Source: DASQWP01 sp050697555
GTDB taxonomy: Bacteria > Actinomycetota > Thermoleophilia > Gaiellales > Gaiellaceae
DNA: 11,177 nt
NCBI GenBank assembly: GCA_050697555.1
Contig: JBOHAD010000074.1
Location: 1 to 11,177, forward strand
Direction: 5' to 3'
In this document: piece after piece, positions 1 to 5,920 of the stretch
Position numbering within the stretch: position 1 is the stretch's first letter
Layout: each line of letters starts with the position of its first letter
Translations under genes and position numbers: made by a program
The notes under the pieces: generated by a model
Told to the model about the DNA's origin: nothing
The model's input: the letters and a program-made list of their open reading frames with translations, nothing else
The model's database searches: none

Positions 1-183
1 CGCGTCGTCTCCCGGGACGAGCTCCTCCAGAAGGTGTGGGGCCGCCGTCTCACCCACCGCGACCGCACGGTCGACGTCTTCGTCCGCAAGATCCGGGACA
101 AGCTCGAAGGGCTGGCTCCCGCCCACACGTTCATCCAGACGCGCTACGGGGTCGGCTACAAGCTCGAGCCCGTCGCGAAGTGA
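1..183 (+). CDS. Response regulator, OmpR/PhoB family, C-terminal winged-helix part (5'-truncated by window)
   Basis: Only the last 60 codons are present; the frame is open from base 1 and ends at TGA 181-183. The residues are the recognition end of an OmpR/PhoB winged-helix DNA-binding domain: an ELLQKVWG helix, then HRDRTVDVFVRKIRDKL (the recognition helix pattern) and the C-terminal hairpin TRYGVGYKLEP. Family knowledge: such proteins are phosphorylated on an N-terminal receiver, which lies outside the window, and bind tandem direct repeats spaced about 10-11 bases. The ending GVGYKLEP resembles PhoP/RegX3-like regulators, but OmpR-family paralogues share it, so the phosphate assignment is inference. 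It is supported by a PHO-box-like repeat 800 bases downstream. The stop codon overlaps the start of the arsenate-reductase-like gene by 4 bases (GTGA), so the two are very likely cotranscribed and translationally coupled. Confidence 0.9.
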   Translation, partial: RVVSRDELLQKVWGRRLTHRDRTVDVFVRKIRDKLEGLAPAHTFIQTRYGVGYKLEPVAK

Positions 184-563
184 ACGTCCTCTTCGTCTGC
201 GTCCAGAACGCGGGACGCTCGCAGATGGCCGAAGCTCTCTTCGCGCAGGCGGCCGGGAGGCGCCACGCGGCGCGGTCGGCCGGGACCCGGCCGGCCGCCG
301 AGGTGCATCCCGAGGTGGTCGACGTCATGGCCGAGCTGGGCTTCGACCTCAGCGGACGCGTCCCGCGTCAGCTGGTGCAGGAGGACGCCGAGTGGGCCGA
401 CGTCGTCGTCACGATGGGCTGCGGCGACGCGTGTCCGTACGTGCCCGGGACCCGCTACGTCGACTGGGAGCTCCCCGACCCGGCCGGCAAGGATCTCGAC
501 GACGTGCGCTCGATCCGCGAAGAGATCGCGCGGCGGGTCGACGTGCTCCTCACCGAGCTTTAG
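180..563 (+). CDS. arsC: Arsenate reductase / low-molecular-weight protein-tyrosine-phosphatase family protein
   Basis: 127 residues, of normal length for the LMW-PTPase/ArsC fold. The phosphate-binding loop C7-x5-R13 (CVQNAGRS) lies directly after the first strand, and the general-acid Asp is D100 in ELPDPAGK. A conserved GCGDACP segment contributes C81 and C85. The CVQNAGRSQMAEA loop, TMGCGDACP and DWxLPDPAGK with a following xxIRxEI helix match the actinobacterial arsenate reductases, some of which use mycothiol/mycoredoxin; the electron donor here cannot be read from sequence. Likely reaction: reduction of arsenate to arsenite in the cytoplasm, though a protein phosphatase role is possible. 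I chose GTG 180 because it gives the family N-terminus directly and overlaps the upstream regulator stop by 4 bases; the in-frame extension upstream is an artefact of reading through the regulator gene. No arsenite efflux gene is visible in the window. Confidence 0.85.
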   Translation: MNVLFVCVQNAGRSQMAEALFAQAAGRRHAARSAGTRPAAEVHPEVVDVMAELGFDLSGRVPRQLVQEDAEWADVVVTMGCGDACPYVPGTRYVDWELPDPAGKDLDDVRSIREEIARRVDVLLTEL

Positions 564-574
564 TCTCCCGGCAC

Positions 575-964
575 ATGTCGGTCGTCGCCAACCACATGTC
601 GCGCGACCTCCTCACGGTCGGCCCCGACGATCGCCTCGGCGACGCGGCCAAACGGATGGTGGCCCGCGGCGTCGGAGCCGTGCTCGCGATGGACGGCGAC
701 CGCCTCGCGGGCATCCTCACGGAGCGCGACCTCCTGAAGGCGGTGGCGAGCGGATTCAGCACGGACGCCCGCGTCCGTGACTGGATGACCCGGCATCCGG
801 AGACCGTCGAGGCGTCGGACGCGACCGAACACGCCGCGGCTCTCATGATCCATGGCGGCTTTCGGCATCTGCCTGTCACGGACGGCGATGCGGTCGTCGG
901 GATCATCTCCATCCGCGACCTCATGCGGGTTGCGCTCCAGGACATGGCGCCGCGCGGCGTCTAG
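575..964 (+). CDS. Two-CBS-domain protein
   Basis: 129 residues made of a tandem CBS pair (Bateman module) and nothing else. CBS1 covers about residues 8-58 (MSRDLLTV ... AGILTERDLLKAV) and CBS2 about 71-122 (MTRHPETV ... VVGIISIRDLMRVA). The G-I-x-T/S-x-R-D-L signature closes both repeats, and the family uses it to bind adenine nucleotides such as AMP, ATP or SAM. Stand-alone CBS pairs act as energy or ligand sensors for partner proteins; the partner here is unknown. ATG 575 lies 11 bases after the arsenate-reductase stop and has no obvious ribosome binding site, so coupling to the upstream gene is likely. ATG 596 is an alternative but would cut the first strand of CBS1. The gene probably closes the operon with the regulator and arsC. 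Confidence 0.85.
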   Translation: MSVVANHMSRDLLTVGPDDRLGDAAKRMVARGVGAVLAMDGDRLAGILTERDLLKAVASGFSTDARVRDWMTRHPETVEASDATEHAAALMIHGGFRHLPVTDGDAVVGIISIRDLMRVALQDMAPRGV

Positions 965-978
965 CAGTCGAGCATCGA

Positions 979-1044
979 GTTCACCGGGCTCTCACCGGAT
1001 CCTCACCGGCCGGACCCCCATCGGCGCCGACGGGCGGCCATACT
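979..1044 (+). promoter_or_regulatory. PHO-box-like triple direct repeat with candidate -10
   Basis: Three 11-base units stand head to tail: GTTCACCGGGC at 979-989, TCTCACCGGAT at 990-1000 and CCTCACCGGCC at 1001-1011. The core TCACCGG recurs at 981, 992 and 1003, exactly one helical turn apart. From memory, actinobacterial PhoP binds 11-base direct repeats beginning GTTCACC, so the resemblance is specific, and an OmpR/PhoB-type regulator is encoded just upstream. CATACT at 1039-1044 is a fair -10 (4 of 6), giving a start near 1051. The repeats lie about 28 bases upstream of the -10, so they would act from just upstream of the -35 position. Seen: repeats and spacing. Inferred: PhoP control. 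Confidence 0.5.
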
Positions 1045-1093
1045 CGATCGTAGAAGGTGTGACGAGCGATCGCGCCCTTCTCGCCTGACCCCG

Positions 1094-1130
1094 CCGGCGG
1101 CCCCGCACAAGCCGGGCCGCCGGTCTCCTT
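1094..1130 (+). terminator. GC-rich hairpin, probable terminator or attenuator
   Basis: CCGGCGGCCC (1094-1103) and GGGCCGCCGG (1114-1123) form a perfect 10-base-pair stem with a 10-base loop, followed by the pyrimidine run TCTCCTTTCC. The uridine tract is weak, as is usual in high-GC actinobacteria. It begins 5 bases after the stop of a 9-codon open frame (GTG 1059 to TGA 1086-1088, encoding MTSDRALLA), about 45 bases downstream of the expected transcript start. It could end a short RNA of about 75-80 nucleotides or act in the leader of the PHP gene. A second, weaker hairpin (GTCTCC 1123-1128 with GGAGAC 1140-1145) follows. Confidence 0.5.
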
Positions 1131-1203
1131 TCCGCGGCCGGAGACGGCTGCTTCTTCTCCCGCTCTTCACCACCCGGTGCCCCACCGCGCGCTCGCACGT
1201 CTC

Positions 1204-1209
1204 CAGACT
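1204..1209 (+). promoter_or_regulatory. Possible -10 element for a leaderless PHP gene
   Basis: CAGACT ends 7 bases before the GTG start at 1217, the spacing typical of leaderless actinobacterial transcripts. It matches the -10 consensus at only three positions and no clear -35 is visible. The alternative is transcription from the PHO-box-like promoter through the hairpin. GGGA at 1211-1214 is too close to the GTG to be a ribosome binding site. Confidence 0.25.
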
Positions 1210-1216
1210 TGGGATC

Positions 1217-1948
1217 GTGCTCCTCTGCGAGCTGCACGCACACTCGACCTGGAGCGACGGGGCGCTCTCACTCGGGGAGCTCGTCGATGTCTACGGAAAC
1301 GCCGGCTTCGACCTCCTCTGCGTGAGCGACCACGCGCTCGCGGACGGGGACCCGTGGCTCGCGGCTCAGGGCACCGAGGCCCGGCACGTGCACGCTGGGA
1401 ACCATGCGGCCTACCTGAGAGCGATCGAGGAGGAGGCCGAGCGGGCTCGCTCGCTCTACGGCCTCCTCCTCGTGCCAGGGCTCGAGATCACCTGCAGCGA
1501 CCCGGATCCCGGGCTCGCGGCCCATGCAGTCGCGGTCGGACTGCGCAGCTTCGTCTCGCCTCAGGTGGGGATCGCCGCGGCGATGCGCGCCGCCCGGGAG
1601 GCGGGGGCCGCCATCATCGCGGCACATCCGCACGGCGAGGAACGCGACGCCTTCCCGCTGAGAACCACACAGCGCTTCTTCCACGAGTGGGACGAGCTCG
1701 CGCCGCTCGTCGACCGCGTGGAGCTGTTCAACCGCGACGACGTCTTCCCCTGGGTCGCCGCGCGCCGGCTTCCGGCCGTCGCCAGCGGCGACTTCCATCG
1801 CCCGGAGCATCTCTCCTCCTGGAAGACGCTTCTCCCCTGCGCCTGGAAGGAGCGGGCCGTGATCGCCCACCTGCGCTCGCGGAAGCCCGCCTACCTGCTG
1901 CCTTTCGCCGCCGAGCGGCTGCCGGCCGAGCCGCGCGTTGCCGCCTGA
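1217..1948 (+). CDS. PHP-domain metal-dependent phosphoesterase
   Basis: 243 residues with the PHP metal-binding motifs in order: H7-A-H9 in ELHAHSTWSDG, D38-H39 in VSDHA, E90 in PGLE followed by H103, H137/H139 in AHPHGEE, E169 in VELFNR, and D192/H194 in SGDFHRPEH. The family (polymerase and histidinol phosphatase) forms a trinuclear metal site that hydrolyses phosphoesters; members related to this short form act on 3',5'-nucleoside bisphosphates or short oligonucleotides. The substrate here is not determinable, and no polymerase or other domain is fused. GTG 1217 places the first metal motif at residues 7-9, as is normal. There is no membrane segment or signal peptide, so it is cytoplasmic. 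It sits downstream of the PHO-box-like repeat and hairpin, which suggests but does not prove phosphate-linked expression. A separate promoter follows it, so it is probably monocistronic. Confidence 0.88.
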   Translation: MLLCELHAHSTWSDGALSLGELVDVYGNAGFDLLCVSDHALADGDPWLAAQGTEARHVHAGNHAAYLRAIEEEAERARSLYGLLLVPGLEITCSDPDPGLAAHAVAVGLRSFVSPQVGIAAAMRAAREAGAAIIAAHPHGEERDAFPLRTTQRFFHEWDELAPLVDRVELFNRDDVFPWVAARRLPAVASGDFHRPEHLSSWKTLLPCAWKERAVIAHLRSRKPAYLLPFAAERLPAEPRVAA

Positions 1949-1955
1949 GCCCGGG

Positions 1956-1984
1956 TTTACACCGCCTTCAAGAGTGTGGCTAAC
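1956..1984 (+). promoter_or_regulatory. Candidate sigma-70-type promoter of the signalling operon
   Basis: TTTACA at 1956-1961 (5 of 6 to TTGACA) is followed after exactly 17 bases by GCTAAC at 1979-1984 (TAA core, 3 of 6). Transcription would begin near 1991, giving a leader of about 35 bases before ATG 2026. The stretch is locally less GC-rich than its surroundings. The -10 is imperfect, hence moderate confidence. Confidence 0.45.
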
Positions 1985-2025
1985 CGTATTCCGATGGATA
2001 CACGGCTTTGCCACCATTCGGTCAC

Positions 2026-2382
2026 ATGCCCAGGACGCTGCTCATCGTCGACGATCACCCGAGCTTCCGCGCGACCGCGCGGGCGGTGCTCTCGGAGGAC
2101 GGGTTCGACATCGTCGGCGAGGCGGACGACGGAACCTCCGCGCTGGCGGAAGTGGAGCGGCTGCACCCCGACGTCGTGTTGCTCGACGTCCAGCTGCCCG
2201 ACATGAACGGGTTCGAGGTCGCAGCCGAGCTCTGCAAGCGGAACGGGAACGGGCCGCAGGTGGTGCTCACGTCGAGCCGTGACGCGACCGATTTCGGGCC
2301 GCTCGTCTCGCAGTGCGGGGCGTGCGGGTTCGTGCCGAAGGCCGAGCTCTCGGGCGCCGTCCTTCAGGCTGTGCTTCGATAG
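2026..2382 (+). CDS. Stand-alone receiver-domain response regulator
   Basis: 118 residues that form one complete CheY-like receiver and no output domain. The acidic pocket is D9/D10 (LIVDDHPSF), the phosphoacceptor is D54 (VVLLDVQLPDMNG), the switch Thr/Ser is at 82-84 (LTSSRD) and the conserved Lys is K105 (GFVPKAEL). The sequence type is that of NarL/FixJ-family receivers, cut off where the helix-turn-helix linker would start. ATG 2026 is preferred to ATG 2008, because 2026 gives the usual MPRTLLIVDD start. The stop is only 5 bases upstream of the kinase start, so it is the first gene of a receiver-kinase-regulator operon. Likely roles are a phosphate sink, a competing partner of the kinase or a protein-protein switch; these are inferences. 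It does not look like a broken gene, as all catalytic residues are intact. Confidence 0.88.
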   Translation: MPRTLLIVDDHPSFRATARAVLSEDGFDIVGEADDGTSALAEVERLHPDVVLLDVQLPDMNGFEVAAELCKRNGNGPQVVLTSSRDATDFGPLVSQCGACGFVPKAELSGAVLQAVLR

Positions 2383-2387
2383 GGGCG

Positions 2388-4877
2388 ATGAAGCGCATCC
2401 ATCTGGCCGTTCTCGCCGCCGCGGTGGCGCTGACCGCCGGCGCCCTCTACCTCACGTTCGCGAGCAACCACGAGGAGAACCCGGAGCTCGTCGCGGCGGC
2501 CCACCTCGTGGCGGTCTGGGCCTTCATCGGCAGCGGCCTCGTCGCGTGGGCACGACGCCCGGACAACCGCTTCGGCGTGCTCCTGACGGCCGTTGGCTTC
2601 GCCTGGCTGCTGGGGGCGCTCAGCGAATCGAACTGGTCGATCCCCTTCACCCTCGGATGGGTGCTCGGCAGCATCTTTCTCGCCGTCTTCATCCACGCGC
2701 TACTCGCCTTTCCGCGCGGGTACCTGGAGACGCGTTCCGTCTACCTCGCGGTGATCGCGGCCTACGCCATCGCTCCGGGCGGCGCCCTGCTCAACTCGTT
2801 CGTGGACGACTACTCGGACGACTGCGCCGGCTGTCCTCCGAACGCGTTCCTCGTCTACGAGAGCCAGACGGCGACGGACATCCTCGCTGGAGTCCTCATC
2901 GTCGCGGCTCTCGCGGTGCTGGGGGTCGTCTTCTCCATCCTCCTGAGGCGCTGGCGGGCGGCCTCGAAGCCGCTCCGCCGGCTGCTCGCGCCCATCTACG
3001 CGACCGCGGGGGCGTCCCTCGTTCTCCTCCTCGTCGCCCTCTCGGTGACCCCGGTGAGCGAGACCGGGAGCAACGTGCTCTGGTGGATCCTCATCTTCGT
3101 CTTCGCCTCGGTTCCTCTCTCCTTCGTCGCCTTCGTCTTGCGGACCAGGCTGGCGCGGGCCTCGGTGGGAGAGCTCCTCATCGACCTGGGCTCGGCGCGG
3201 GAGCCCAAGGAGCTGAGGGCAGCCATCCGGCGCGCGCTGGGCGACCCGACGCTCCTCCTCGGCTACTGGATCCCGGACGCGGGCCTCTACCTCGACGTGG
3301 CCGGCGAGCGCTTCGACGTCAAAGCGGAGACGGCGGAGGAGGGCCGCGTGGCGACCACCGTTGAGCATGACGGCGACCTCGTGGCCGTCTTCGTCCACGA
3401 CGACTCGCTGCTCGACCAGCCGGAGCTCGTCCGCGGTGTCTGCGCGGCCGCGAGCCTGGCGCTCGCACGCGAGCGCACGGTGCAGGCGCTCACGGCGGGC
3501 GAGCGCCGCTACCGCGCCCTGCTCGATGCGATTCCCGATCTCATGTTCCGCATGGACCGGGACGGGACGTACCTGGACTTCGAGGGAGACCGCCGCGATC
3601 TCGTTTCGCCGCCCGAAGAGCTGATCGGGAGCAACGTGTACGACGTCCTCCCGCAGGAGGTCGCCGACAATCTCGCGGACGGCGTCCGGGAGGCTCTCGA
3701 AACCGGCAGGGTCGTGACCGGCGACTACAGGCTCGAGGTCGAAGGCGTGCCGCGCGACTGGGAGGTTCGCATCGTCAAGGACGGCGAGGAGGCCGTGCTA
3801 ATCGTGAGGGACATCACGGAGCGCAAGCGGGCGCAGGACGAGCTCGAGCGACTGCACGACGAGCTCCAGGCGCGGCACGCGGAGCTCGAGCGCGAGCGCG
3901 ACTTCATCCGCACGACCGTCGATAGCGCCCCCAGCGTCTTCTGTCTCGTCACGCCCGGGGGCGACGTCGTGCGCTTCAACAGGACTCTCGAGGCGATCTC
4001 GGGCAGGCGGGACGACGCGCTCGTGCGCGGACGGCTCTTCTGGGACGTCTTCGTCGCGCCCGAAGAGCGCGAGGAGGTGCGCTGGGAGTTCGAGGACCTG
4101 TCTCGTCGCGGCTGCAAAGGCGAGTACGAGAACAATTGGGTCTCGGCGGGAGGAGACCGGCGAGTTGTCGCGTGGTCGCTCACACCGCTCAGCGACGAGA
4201 CCGGAGCGCCGCGGTATCTCATCGCGGGGATGGACGTCACCGAGCGCAAGCGCCAGGAGGACGAGCTGCGGCGCTCGCGCGCCCGCATCGTCGAGGCCGG
4301 CGATGTGGAGCGCCGGCGGCTCGAGCGGAACCTCCACGACGGAGCTCAGCAGCGGCTCGTCTCCCTCTCCCTGGGCCTCCGGCTCGCGCAGGCGCGACTG
4401 ACGTCCGACCCGGAGGGGGCGGAGCGCCTTCTCGAAGGGGCCGCGGAGGAGCTGTCTCACGCGCTCGCAGAGCTCAGGGAGCTCGCGCGCGGAATTCACC
4501 CCGCGGTGCTCACGGATCGAGGCCTGGGCGCGGCGCTCGAGACCCTGGCGGCGCGCGCGCCTCTTCCGGTCGATCTCACGCTCACGGACGAGCGGCTTCC
4601 GGAGCCGGTCGAGGCCGCGGCGTACTACGTCGTCTCGGAAGCGCTGGCGAACGTCACGAAGTACGCCGAGGCCTCGGCGGTCGCCATCAGCATCACGCGG
4701 CTGAACGGCAACGCCGTGGTCGAGGTCGCGGACGACGGCGTCGGCGGCGCCGATCCCACCCGCGGCTCCGGACTCCGCGGCCTCGCCGACCGGGTCGAGT
4801 CGCTGGACGGCCGCTTGCACGTGGAGAGCTCGCCGGGGAGTGGAACCAAGGTCAGGGCGGAGATCCCTTGCGCCTAG
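2388..4877 (+). CDS. Membrane-bound PAS-containing sensor histidine kinase (HisKA_3 / HATPase_c)
   Basis: 829 residues. Roughly eight hydrophobic segments fill residues 1-252 (about 1-23, 36-54, 62-80, 86-108, 117-137, 163-186, 203-222, 229-252). A soluble linker follows to about 365, then PAS1 (about 373-478, ending RDITERK), a charged coiled coil (478-505) and PAS2 (about 505-622, ending GMDVTERKR). The HisKA_3 dimerisation helix contains phospho-acceptor H650 in ERNLHDGAQQRL. The ATPase has its N-box at SEALANVTKY (N755), the G1 box ADDGVGG (782-787) and G2 GSGLRGL (793-799). This is the DesK/NarX/LiaS-like class that phosphorylates NarL-type regulators. The loop between segments 5 and 6, predicted outside, carries C146-x2-C149 (DDCAGCPPN). 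I chose ATG 2388, preceded by AGGGG, which puts the first membrane helix at the N-terminus. The stimulus is unknown. The 3' end overlaps the regulator gene by 10 bases. Confidence 0.93.
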   Translation: MKRIHLAVLAAAVALTAGALYLTFASNHEENPELVAAAHLVAVWAFIGSGLVAWARRPDNRFGVLLTAVGFAWLLGALSESNWSIPFTLGWVLGSIFLAVFIHALLAFPRGYLETRSVYLAVIAAYAIAPGGALLNSFVDDYSDDCAGCPPNAFLVYESQTATDILAGVLIVAALAVLGVVFSILLRRWRAASKPLRRLLAPIYATAGASLVLLLVALSVTPVSETGSNVLWWILIFVFASVPLSFVAFVLRTRLARASVGELLIDLGSAREPKELRAAIRRALGDPTLLLGYWIPDAGLYLDVAGERFDVKAETAEEGRVATTVEHDGDLVAVFVHDDSLLDQPELVRGVCAAASLALARERTVQALTAGERRYRALLDAIPDLMFRMDRDGTYLDFEGDRRDLVSPPEELIGSNVYDVLPQEVADNLADGVREALETGRVVTGDYRLEVEGVPRDWEVRIVKDGEEAVLIVRDITERKRAQDELERLHDELQARHAELERERDFIRTTVDSAPSVFCLVTPGGDVVRFNRTLEAISGRRDDALVRGRLFWDVFVAPEEREEVRWEFEDLSRRGCKGEYENNWVSAGGDRRVVAWSLTPLSDETGAPRYLIAGMDVTERKRQEDELRRSRARIVEAGDVERRRLERNLHDGAQQRLVSLSLGLRLAQARLTSDPEGAERLLEGAAEELSHALAELRELARGIHPAVLTDRGLGAALETLAARAPLPVDLTLTDERLPEPVEAAAYYVVSEALANVTKYAEASAVAISITRLNGNAVVEVADDGVGGADPTRGSGLRGLADRVESLDGRLHVESSPGSGTKVRAEIPCA

Positions 4878-5512
4878 TCATCGCCGAGGACTCCGTCCTC
4901 CTGCGGGAGGGGCTCGCGCGGCTGCTCGAGGACGCCGGCTTCGACGTCGTCGCCCAGACCGGCAGCGCGCAGGACCTGATGCTGAAGGTGCGGAGCTACT
5001 CGCCGGACGTCGTCATCGTCGACATCCGCATGCCGCCCACGCACACCGACGAAGGGCTGCGCGCGGCCCAGGAGATCCGCGAGGCGCACCCGGAGGTGGG
5101 CGTGCTCGTCCTGTCGCAGTACGTCGAGCCGGGGTACGCGATGGAGCTTCTCGCCGAGAGCGCCGAGGGCGTCGGGTACCTGCTCAAGGATCGCGTCTCG
5201 GACGTGGCCGAGTTCGCAGCCGCCGTCCGGAGGGTGGGGGAGGGCGGCTCGGCTCTCGACCCCGCGATCGTGTCGCAGCTGGTGGGACGGCGCCGGCGCG
5301 AGGATCCGATCGACTCGCTCACCGCTCGTGAGCGTGAGGTGCTCGAGCTCATGGCCGAGGGCCGCTCGAACTCGGGCATCGCCGAGCGGCTCGTCGTCAC
5401 CGAGCGGGCGGTGGAGAAGCACGTGACGAGCATCTTCGGAAAGCTCCGGCTGCCGCCCGCCTCGGAAGACCATCGGCGGGTGCTCGCCGTGCTCGCCTAT
5501 CTGCGCTCGTAG
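4868..5512 (+). CDS. NarL/FixJ-family response regulator
   Basis: 214 residues: an N-terminal receiver (1-~120) and a LuxR-type helix-turn-helix (about 151-207). The receiver has E7/D8 (IAEDSV), phosphoacceptor D52 (VIVDIRMPP), S83 in the switch position (LVLSQY) and K107 (YLLKD). The output domain shows SLTAREREVLELMAEGRSN and a recognition helix TERAVEKHVTSIFGKL. It is the obvious partner of the kinase ending at 4877. The start is TTG 4868, preceded by GGAG at 4859-4862 with 5 bases spacing and overlapping the kinase end by 10 bases, so translation is coupled. The long open frame upstream in this register is only a shadow of the kinase gene. Target genes are unknown; the next downstream genes are a small membrane protein and a transporter. 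Confidence 0.93.
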   Translation: MRLVIAEDSVLLREGLARLLEDAGFDVVAQTGSAQDLMLKVRSYSPDVVIVDIRMPPTHTDEGLRAAQEIREAHPEVGVLVLSQYVEPGYAMELLAESAEGVGYLLKDRVSDVAEFAAAVRRVGEGGSALDPAIVSQLVGRRRREDPIDSLTAREREVLELMAEGRSNSGIAERLVVTERAVEKHVTSIFGKLRLPPASEDHRRVLAVLAYLRS

Positions 5513-5520
5513 AGCTAGCC

Positions 5521-5577
5521 ACACCCCGAGACGCAGGCTGCCCGTAGCAAAGGCGCAGCCATCGCGTGAGAGGGTGT
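5521..5577 (+). promoter_or_regulatory. Foldable RNA element in the leader of the 39-residue ORF
   Basis: Three nested stems can form. Outer: ACACCC (5521-5526) with GGGTGT (5572-5577). Middle: ACGC (5531-5534) with GCGT (5564-5567). Inner: GGCTGC (5536-5541) with GCAGCC (5555-5560), with a 13-base loop containing GTAGCAAAGG. The outer 3' strand includes the last Gs of the ribosome binding site GAGAGGG (5568-5574), so the fold would hide it. No uridine tract follows, which argues against a simple terminator. I do not recognise it as a known riboswitch class. The fold was done by eye. Confidence 0.35.
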
Positions 5578-5581
5578 CGCC

Positions 5582-5701
5582 ATGAAGCGACGACTCTTCT
5601 TCTTCGGCTTCGGTATCGCGGTTCTCACCTTCGCCGCGGCCGGCTGGACCGTGCAGGGCGCCCGCTGGGCGTTCGCCGCGCCCGCCCGCGCCTTCGGCTA
5701 G
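5582..5701 (+). CDS. Small hydrophobic membrane protein (39 aa), function unknown
   Basis: 39 residues starting MKRRLFFFGFGIAVLTFAAA. Three basic residues at the N-terminus precede one hydrophobic span (about 5-22), and the tail GWTVQGARWAFAAPARAFG is amphipathic. The layout suits a single-pass inner-membrane peptide or an uncleaved signal anchor with the N-terminus inside. ATG 5582 has a good ribosome binding site, GAGAGGG at 5568-5574, with 7 bases spacing. Nearly all third codon positions are G or C, as in real genes here. It begins 69 bases after the NarL-type regulator stop on the same strand, so it may be read from the signalling operon or controlled by it. I do not recognise a named family; a role as a small regulator or partner of a membrane complex is speculation. 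Confidence 0.5.
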   Translation: MKRRLFFFGFGIAVLTFAAAGWTVQGARWAFAAPARAFG

Positions 5702-5708
5702 GAACGGG

Positions 5709-5822
5709 TCAGCCGTCGTCGTCGGGCCGGAACGCCTCGTCGAAGGCGTAGAGGTCGAAGACGTAGTGGAACGCTCGAGCCAGGGAGGGTCGCAGAAGCT
5801 CCTGGGCGAGCGAGCCGTGCAC
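5709..5822 (-). CDS. Possible small ORF (37 aa) or gene remnant, unknown
   Basis: On the minus strand, GTG 5822 to TGA 5711-5709 encodes 37 residues rich in aromatic and acidic residues (core FHYVFDLYAFDEAFRPDDDG). About nine in ten third codon positions are G or C, and Asp/Phe/Tyr are coded by GAC/TTC/TAC throughout, which is the bias of real genes here. There is no convincing ribosome binding site, and an in-frame stop lies six codons before the GTG. It ends 7 bases from the end of the 39-residue ORF, so the two converge. It may be a genuine small gene or the tail of a decayed one; I do not recognise the family. Confidence 0.3.
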   Translation of the reverse strand: MHGSLAQELLRPSLARAFHYVFDLYAFDEAFRPDDDG

Positions 5823-5920
5823 CCCGGGTAAAGGCCGTCAGAGCTCGGTTCGGATAGCCACACCGCCGGACGCGTGCTGTCCTCATTGGCCGCCGCCCCG
5901 TGCGCTGCGAGCCTGGGCGC

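Noticed and set aside
4136..4867. Long in-frame extension upstream of the NarL-type regulator
   Set aside because: It is an Arg/Gly/Ala-rich shadow of the kinase gene; the receiver begins properly at TTG 4868, which has a ribosome binding site.
5838..5862. GGTTCGGAT, which resembles a tRNA T-arm
   Set aside because: No acceptor stem, anticodon arm or D-arm can be built around it on either strand.
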